From Nephrocerus scutellatus (lineage: Eukaryota; Arthropoda; Insecta; Diptera; Pipunculidae): DNA of 64,000 nucleotides. The translations under genes and the position numbers were made by a program. Shown here piece after piece: positions 58,080 to 64,000 of the stretch (within the stretch, counting starts at the first letter, position 1; each line of letters begins with the position of its first letter). Below the pieces are notes generated by a model, which was not told the origin of the DNA, did no database searches, and saw only the letters and a program-made list of their open reading frames with translations. The DNA lies in contig OX352761.1 in the NCBI GenBank assembly GCA_947095585.1, positions 54,300,019 through 54,364,018 of the forward strand. The letters are read 5' to 3'.

Positions 58080-59641
58080 TGTTACGAAATTCAGGCTTTC
58101 GAGTTCGTAAAGGATTTTGCAAATAAAACACAACACAAGTTTATTAATTTACAAATAACACTTTTATTAATGAAACAGTAAAAATAACACAAATTCACAA
58201 TTTATACTGGTGATAACTTTAAATGTACATAATAACACTTATAATATGTAATGGTACTAAGCGACAGCTGTCGATTGACGATATGAATCACGTCATAGGG
58301 AGGCATGGTTGAACCGGGCGCACGCGTTAATTACGGCTGTGCTCGTCGGCAACCGGGGTGGGATCTTGGTCCGCACACGCCTTCCACCATTAGCAAAAAT
58401 ACTTCCGCGTGCTGAGCAAAAAAAATAAACAAAAACCAGCTAATAGACCCAAAATGAAAATATCATACGAGCGAAAATAGAAATGATGCCTGAATGTGGG
58501 AGGGAGCGAATCCCCTTTCTTTCGCGATCTCGTAGAGTATCGCCACCAAAATTAACTCAAATTCAAACGCCTATACTTTTTTTTCTCAAAAAAACTAACG
58601 GACTCTCAAAGGCCTTTTCTATTCTTTCATCACATTTTTTTTCCCCCTTTTTTTTTTTTTTTTTTTTTTGACCATATAATACTCGGGTACTATTCTAATT
58701 TTTGCAGGGCCGTTCTGGTGGGTCCTTTAAGGGTGGTCCTCTCAGGGCTAGGCTTCCGGCTCCCGGGTAGTCGCCAGCGTCACCACACATCTAGCGTTGG
58801 TTAACCGCTTGACCATACGCGAACTATCCTTATTGGTTGTCCCGTTAGGCAGGAAATCTCGTTAATGGTTATATTTCCAGGTTTTTCTCCGTTTGCACGC
58901 TGGTTTTGGCAAGGGAAAAGGGGACCCTCGTTTGTTGTACAAAGAAACAATTTCGACAATATATTTGTAGTGAATGTCAGGCCAAACATGTCAAATTGAG
59001 CGCCGCTTCGACGAGGCAATATAAGAATTAACTGCGGTCACTGGACCAAAATGCCCACTCCACACGAGAACGGGACACGCCACAAAAAAAATTTTCAATA
59101 TCTAACCAAAGAAAAATGGTGCGGCTACGCCAAACACTCCGAAAAAATTATAGTTATTCCACGGTACTAATTTCTTTTCCTGCTGCTGCCACTCCCTCCT
59201 TCGACGAAATAAATTCCAATTAACTAATAATTTCTCTGCAACGAACGCCACCTTTTATACTCATTGAAAAGCTTCCAGAAACTTCAAATCTTATAGACAG
59301 AAATATCGAGAAAAGACCAGAAAATTGTAGCCTTATTCCCTTATTTACAACTAATGATACTTATATGCAATGAGTCATCTTCTAAAAATAAACTCCGTGT
59401 TAAATTATATTTTTTTACAAAAACGGGGCAAACCGCACAAACCGGTTTGACTACATTTTTGAATAGTACATAATGTTTCAAACTTGCAGGCGGTTACATT
59501 TCAAATTTCAAATAATCTAAAGTCTTACAGCCTAAAAGTGTGCTACATAAAATTGCTTAATTTTAGTATGAAGTATTTACATTGCGATTTATTTTAGGAT
59601 TTAAATTCTATTATATGCGCTACTAACTACTTTTCATAACA
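58080..59641 (-). repeat. gypsy2 5' LTR of element B, carrying E-like replacement
   Basis: It is 1562 bp long like its counterpart at 33482-35043, with E-like DNA at 58247-59210, and intact TATA, HSE and AP-1 sites beyond it. Confidence 0.8.
58247..59210. mobile_element. Diverged, truncated element E inside gypsy2 LTR (copy B)
   Basis: It is essentially identical to 33649-34612, including a T-run of the same 22-base length. Confidence 0.6.
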
Positions 59642-59652
59642 TTACCCCCATC

Positions 59653-60070
59653 TTAATTCTGTTCGTCCCTAACAGATTCAGCACTCCTTTTGTTGTTGTA
59701 CCTTGTCAATCTGTCAATGTGAACAACTTTCATCTTACCTCTGGGGCTTTGTTGAATCCGATATACGAAATCATTAATCCTCTTAATGATCTTATAAGGT
59801 CCTTCCCAACTTTGCTGTAGTTTTGGAGATTTACCTTTTCTTCTCTTGGGATTGTAAAGCGAGACAAAATCTCCTTTCCGAAATCCACCACAGTTTGCAC
59901 GCAGGTCATATCGCGTTTTCATCTGGTTGCTGGCATCCACTATGTTGCTTCTTACTGCAGCATGAACAGCGATCATCCTCTGTCTTAGATCACTAACGTA
60001 GTTTTCCTTTGTTGTTGCCTCTACTGGTGGTGATCAAAATTTAATGTCGCATGGTGGACGAAGTTCTTTT
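59653..60070 (-). pseudogene. gypsy2 integrase C-terminal fragment, module 10
   Basis: It is open for 107 codons and matches 35055-35470 except for single bases (GTCCCTAAC for GTCCCGAAC near the stop). Confidence 0.85.
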
Positions 60071-60638
60071 CCAAATGGTTGTAATTGCCACTTCTCATGT
60101 GGAACTCAAACAACTTCGTATGTTAAGCACGTTAACATCTGACCTAGACAGCATAATACAATGAGGAGAAATTAATCGAGTAGAATTTAACAGTTCCAAA
60201 ACCCAATCCCATGCCATTATCTATGAATGGCACTTGCATCGAGGAAACTGAATAGCTTGCATAAGCTAGATAGAATACAAAACCACGCGATATAACTTAT
60301 CGGTGACGCATATATAGCGAAATCAATAGATTCGCTTGAACACAGGAACGTTTTCAGCTTGTCACTGTTTAACGCTTCTTCTACCAGCGGTGCTCAAGAG
60401 AAAAATAGCCAACTGCATGCCACCTCTCATTGAATTCAACCGCAATACTAGTGGCGCTCTACATGCTCATCAGTTTACCCTCAAGCCTGTCTTCAGACGA
60501 ACAGTTAAGTTCAGCCATACAACACGTATGTAGAATGCTCTGCCAAGCTCTGCCTTCCCACATCACTATGATCCACAGGCATTCAAAATACAAGATCATA
60601 GACATCTCTTCGTTTTTCCTCCTTTTTCTTAACGCACA
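60071..60638 (+). pseudogene. LINE2 3' fragment, module 10
   Basis: It matches 35471-36038 closely. The gypsy1 site is empty and mutated (CATGTGTCAAG). Confidence 0.75.
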
Positions 60639-60671
60639 CCATGTGTCAAGCATATAGCCGAGCATTATGAG

Positions 60672-60956
60672 GGTGCAAACCCCTTTAAGCGTGCGCAAAT
60701 TATAAAAAAAACGATGAAGATCAAAGTTATGGATGTAGCATGGTGCATTGACAATCCTTCGTAGTACTTTATTTTGGATCCGTTGGATGATTTTGATGGT
60801 GCTCATCTTGGCGCACCCCCATAATTGAATGCCGTGAGTCCATACCTGTTTGATCACTTGTTTATAGAGAAGCAATTTGTTATGAATTGATAGTACTGAT
60901 CTCCTTCCAATAAGCCAATTCATCTTTCTCATTTTGATGTCGACTTCATCCTTTTT
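60672..60956 (-). pseudogene. LINE1 RT thumb fragment, module 10
   Basis: It has the GRRSVLSIHNK and IVNAPCYIHN motifs; as in module 5 the frame runs on into antisense LINE2. Confidence 0.8.
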
Positions 60957-62022
60957 AAATTCTCTATATTAACTTCGCGTGCACGTGGCTGGCTGGCTGG
61001 CTGGCTCGCTGGTCAGATTTTCTGATCAATTTTTAACCCACTTCCCATAGCCCGATTTTTTTGAAATTTTGCACACATGTATATCCCCGATGGACAAAAC
61101 TTTTGAAGCGATCAGGACCCGGGTTCGGGGGGCTCCCATACAAATTTTTTTTTTTAATTATCAATTTTTAACCCACTTCCTAAAGCCCGATTTTGCTGAA
61201 ATTTTGTACACATGTGTATTTCCGGTGACAATATTCTTTTACAATTTGGAAGTGATCGGGGCCCGGGTTCGTGGGGCTCCCATACAAATTTAAAATAAAA
61301 ATTACTTGATTTTTTTAAATTTTACACACCCAATAAACAATACTTTTTCTAAAATTTGGTAGTAATCGAGCCCCGGGTTCGGCCGCAAGGACCTTATACA
61401 TTTTTTTAAATATCATATAGTGGCATCAGATACCGTCGTACTTTAAAGACTGTGTGCGGTCTGTGCTGCGCAGTCGGCTGCGCTGCTTGGTTTGGTGGAT
61501 TTTGATTGCAAAATCTATTCTGCCTGTTCATGGAAGCACTACGAGTTTGCGTCGCCATATTTTTAACTCGGCACTTACACGGTTATTGATAATGTCATTA
61601 TTTCTAATAATGAAAAACGAAAAATAGCTCACCCACAAATGAACCCAGCAAATGAAACGGGACATAAATGTTTTATGCTTAATTAGACTTACTTACTTAT
61701 TTACTGAATTGTATTTTTATTGATGTCGTTTTTTGTTGTCGATATCAACTTACAGATAAAACAACAAGTTTCCACAATATTCTGTCATTTGGCGTTTTCA
61801 TAAATTAGTTCAGAGCAGTCAAAGAGTTCTCAAGAAAAATGCTCGTGTTTCTTATTTGCTCAGAGTATGAGCGTGCTCTAAGTGCTCAGAATAAAATGAT
61901 CTGAGCATTTTCAAATTTGACATCTGATGTCAAATGTCTCTTTCGATGATTTTCTCCTACAATAAAAAAAAATGACCCAGGATCGAGGGGCTTCCATATC
62001 AATTTCTGTGATTAGAGAATTT
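60957..62022. mobile_element. Element X, copy 10 (both ends present)
   Basis: It is 1066 bp, AAATTCTCTA to TAGAGAATTT, with three minisatellite monomers (the third lacks ACATGTGTAT) and hairpins at 61883-61934. Confidence 0.65.
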
Positions 62023-63020
62023 AGATGAAAAATTTTAATTTTTATGTGTTGTTTTTTTCTTCTTGACATGTTTCAGCGAAGCTTTGCGTCCATGGTCATG
62101 CCAAGATATTTAGCGGTGTTTGCATGTGGAATTTGTGAACTATTTATGACAATCGGAATATGTTGGATCAAGTTGGTAAGTTTGACAATACCTTTGTGGG
62201 GAAGCTGTTTTAAAATTTTGCCTGTGATCATATCATCCCAGGGGCTCCTTTGGTTTAAAGTGTTTTTGAATTTCTTTTTTAATTCCATTGAATGTATACG
62301 GAGAAATATCTTCTTCCTCTTGATTGCGTACTTCTCTTAATATATATCATTTTGACTAACGTGTGGTTGAAACATATTTGTGAGATATTCAGAGAATAAA
62401 GCGTCTTTCGCGGCATTAGTTTTTGCCCATTCTACATTGATTTTTTTTTTGATAGCGGGAGATTATTCAATTAGTCTCTTCAGGTGTTTTGTCGTGTTCC
62501 TCAATGAATAGTCGGTCCTTTAATCGTGTGTAAATTCTTTTAAGTATCTATGTATAGATTAATTTTTTATAACTTTGATTTCCTGGCAAAGTTCCTGGGA
62601 GATTCAGTTGAAGTTATTTTTATCTGTTTGCGATGGTGTTTGTTGCCATTTCTTTCAAAGACTTCGTTGATGGGCTACAATGTCCATTATTTCTTTGGGA
62701 TAGTTGAGACCAATCACTTTCCCCTTTACGACCGGAGCGCAGTTCCAGGCCGCATTTTGGACTTGTTGTGTGAATTTTATTTTTGACTGCTATTAGTTTA
62801 AAGCGGGACCAATCTGTTTGTTTGCTTGTCAGAGCTCGATTTTTTTCTCTTATAATTATATTATCACTCACCACTGGGATGATTGGAGAATGATCTGGAC
62901 TTAGATTAAACCCTTCTTCATCCTGAAGGACAACAACGTGATTGACAACGAAGAAATCAATTAAATCAGGGATTTAGCTGGATCCGTTGGCCAGTACGTT
63001 GGTTTACCAGTTGATATAAA
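62023..63020 (-). pseudogene. LINE1 RT fragment, linker and endonuclease end, module 10
   Basis: It has the same RT deletion as module 5 (NSSQIPHANTAKYLGMTMDAKLR next to the SPWDDMITGKILKQLP block), but here the endonuclease end with SPDHSPI is kept as in module 9. It looks like a mosaic of the two module types. Confidence 0.8.
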
Positions 63021-63628
63021 CAGTCGGACACATATCGGTAAATGTACGCCCGATTTAAAAATTAGCTGGCGTTAAACAATCAATATCTTCAGATTGGATC
63101 ACTGCCAATTGCCTTGAATTCATTATGCCTTCGATCTTAGTGAGTGAAGTTGTAAATTCTTCTAAAGTTAGTATTGCATTACCAACTACTCTTACTAGAT
63201 GCATTTTTGCTGCTTAACCGCCGACTCCCACCCATATGAGGCGTGCCAGGTGGGATAAATTTCTATTCTATTTTATATTGCAATAATGCTGTTGCGATAT
63301 CAGATTTCTTCCATTTTAGAAATTGAAGCAACTCCCTAAAATGGTTGTTTGCTCCGACGAAGTTCGTACCATTGTCACTATATACGGTGTATGGCAATTT
63401 CCTCTTCTTGATTAAACCGGTCCAGTGTTCCTAGGAAGCTGTCAGTTGTTAGATTGCATGTAGACTTAAGAATACAAATATACATATGTACACAATTATG
63501 GGTACTTGTCCTCTTCTTCTAATTGACTGTACCTTAAATGTAAAATAGATGTATATATTACACTCTCTCCTTCGGTAGGTTTTCCATTAATTTAACTTGC
63601 GTTTTTTGCAATTACGGACTCTGGATAA
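63021..63628 (-). pseudogene. BEL/Pao integrase remnant, module 10
   Basis: It resembles module 9, with about 27 bp (GGTCCACAATAATCCGTGGACGTGGAC region) deleted near 63540, removing the STDYCGP segment. Confidence 0.75.
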
Positions 63629-63631
63629 TAT

Positions 63632-64000
63632 TGTGATAATACAGGCTTTCGAGTTCGTAAAAGATTTTGCAAATAAAACACAACACAAGTTTATTAATTT
63701 ACAAATAACAACTTTAATAATGAAACAGTAAAAATAACACAAGTTCACAATTTATACTTGTGATAACTTTAAATGTACACAATAACACTTATAATACTTG
63801 TACTTTACAATAATTCTCTTAGGTAGTAGCTTAATCACATTGCGAGAACTTTTACAACTTCACTGGTTAAATTCCAATTAACTAATAATTTCTCTGCAGC
63901 GAACGCCACCTTTTATACTCATTGAAAAGCTTCCAGAAACTTCAAATCTTATAGACAGAAATATCGAGAAAAGACCAGAAAATTGTAGCCTTATTCCCTT
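63632..64000 (-). repeat. gypsy2 LTR, cut by window end
   Basis: It starts TGTGATAATACAGG. The TATA box (63909-63918, minus GTATAAAAGG) and HSE (63931-63943) are intact; the rest lies outside the window. Confidence 0.85.

Larger units (their letters stand above)
54161..59641 (-). mobile_element. gypsy2 retrotransposon B, LTR to LTR, internally deleted
   Basis: This is a second copy of the element at 29450-35043, with the same internal deletions, protease change and E-like LTR replacement, at an offset of about 24.6 kb. The 3' LTR (54161-54808) is of the clipped module 8 type, unlike that of element A, so a crossover or conversion lies between LTR and RT. Confidence 0.85.
1..64000. repeat. 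Tandem array of composite retrotransposon module (macrosatellite)
   Basis: The same series of fragments (gypsy2 LTR, gypsy2 integrase tail, LINE2 end, LINE1 thumb, element X, LINE1 RT/endonuclease, BEL integrase) recurs about ten times in one orientation. Distances between successive LINE1 linker markers are about 9.2, 8.2, 8.7, 9.6, 3.04, 3.05, 4.0, 5.0 and 9.5 kb. Size differences are explained by E, gypsy1 and gypsy2 bodies and by deletions. No host gene was recognised anywhere. That the array arose by unequal exchange is inference from shared breakpoints. Confidence 0.9.

Overview
This window looks like eukaryotic, probably insect (most likely dipteran), repeat-dense DNA of a heterochromatic or macrosatellite type. 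I find no host gene, tRNA or rRNA. Every recognisable reading frame is a broken piece of a retrotransposon: Jockey-like endonuclease/reverse transcriptase, CR1/Jockey-type LINE 3' end, BEL/Pao integrase, and two Ty3/gypsy families. The dipteran guess rests on the family mix and on protein resemblance recalled from memory, not on a search.

The window is a tandem, same-orientation array of one composite module, present about ten times (marker: the LINE1 endonuclease/RT linker near 2.3, 11.5, 19.7, 28.4, 38.0, 41.0, 44.0, 48.1, 53.0 and 62.6 kb). In plus-strand order a full module holds: gypsy2 LTR; gypsy2 integrase C-terminus (minus); LINE2 3' end (plus); LINE1 RT thumb (minus); element X, a non-coding insert with GGCT microsatellite, a palindrome-rich minisatellite and twin hairpins; LINE1 RT and endonuclease (minus); BEL/Pao integrase (minus). 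LINE1, BEL, gypsy1 and gypsy2 all read on the minus strand; only LINE2 reads on the plus strand.

Modules differ by insertions and deletions. Those spanning about 3.4-28 kb carry element E (about 2.2-2.6 kb, TIR-like ends, TTTT duplication) and gypsy1 (about 2.5 kb, 202-bp LTRs, GTGCC duplication), each at the same site in all three copies. The 29.4-37.7 and 54.2-62.3 kb segments are a duplicated pair carrying a longer, internally deleted gypsy2 with gag, protease and RT remnants. Between them, 38.4-44.5 kb is two compact 3.04-kb units, and 44.5-54.2 kb holds two 4-5 kb units.

The history I infer: BEL and LINE copies were invaded by gypsy2, X, E and gypsy1; the composite was then amplified by unequal exchange (two gypsy2 bodies share one LTR) and kept losing pieces. 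Apart from decay, the most noteworthy signals are the gypsy2 LTR promoter, which joins an AP-1 site, a three-unit heat-shock element and a TATA box, and the undescribed elements X and E. An array of nested, mostly one-strand transposon fragments is also what a piRNA cluster looks like, but sequence alone cannot show that.
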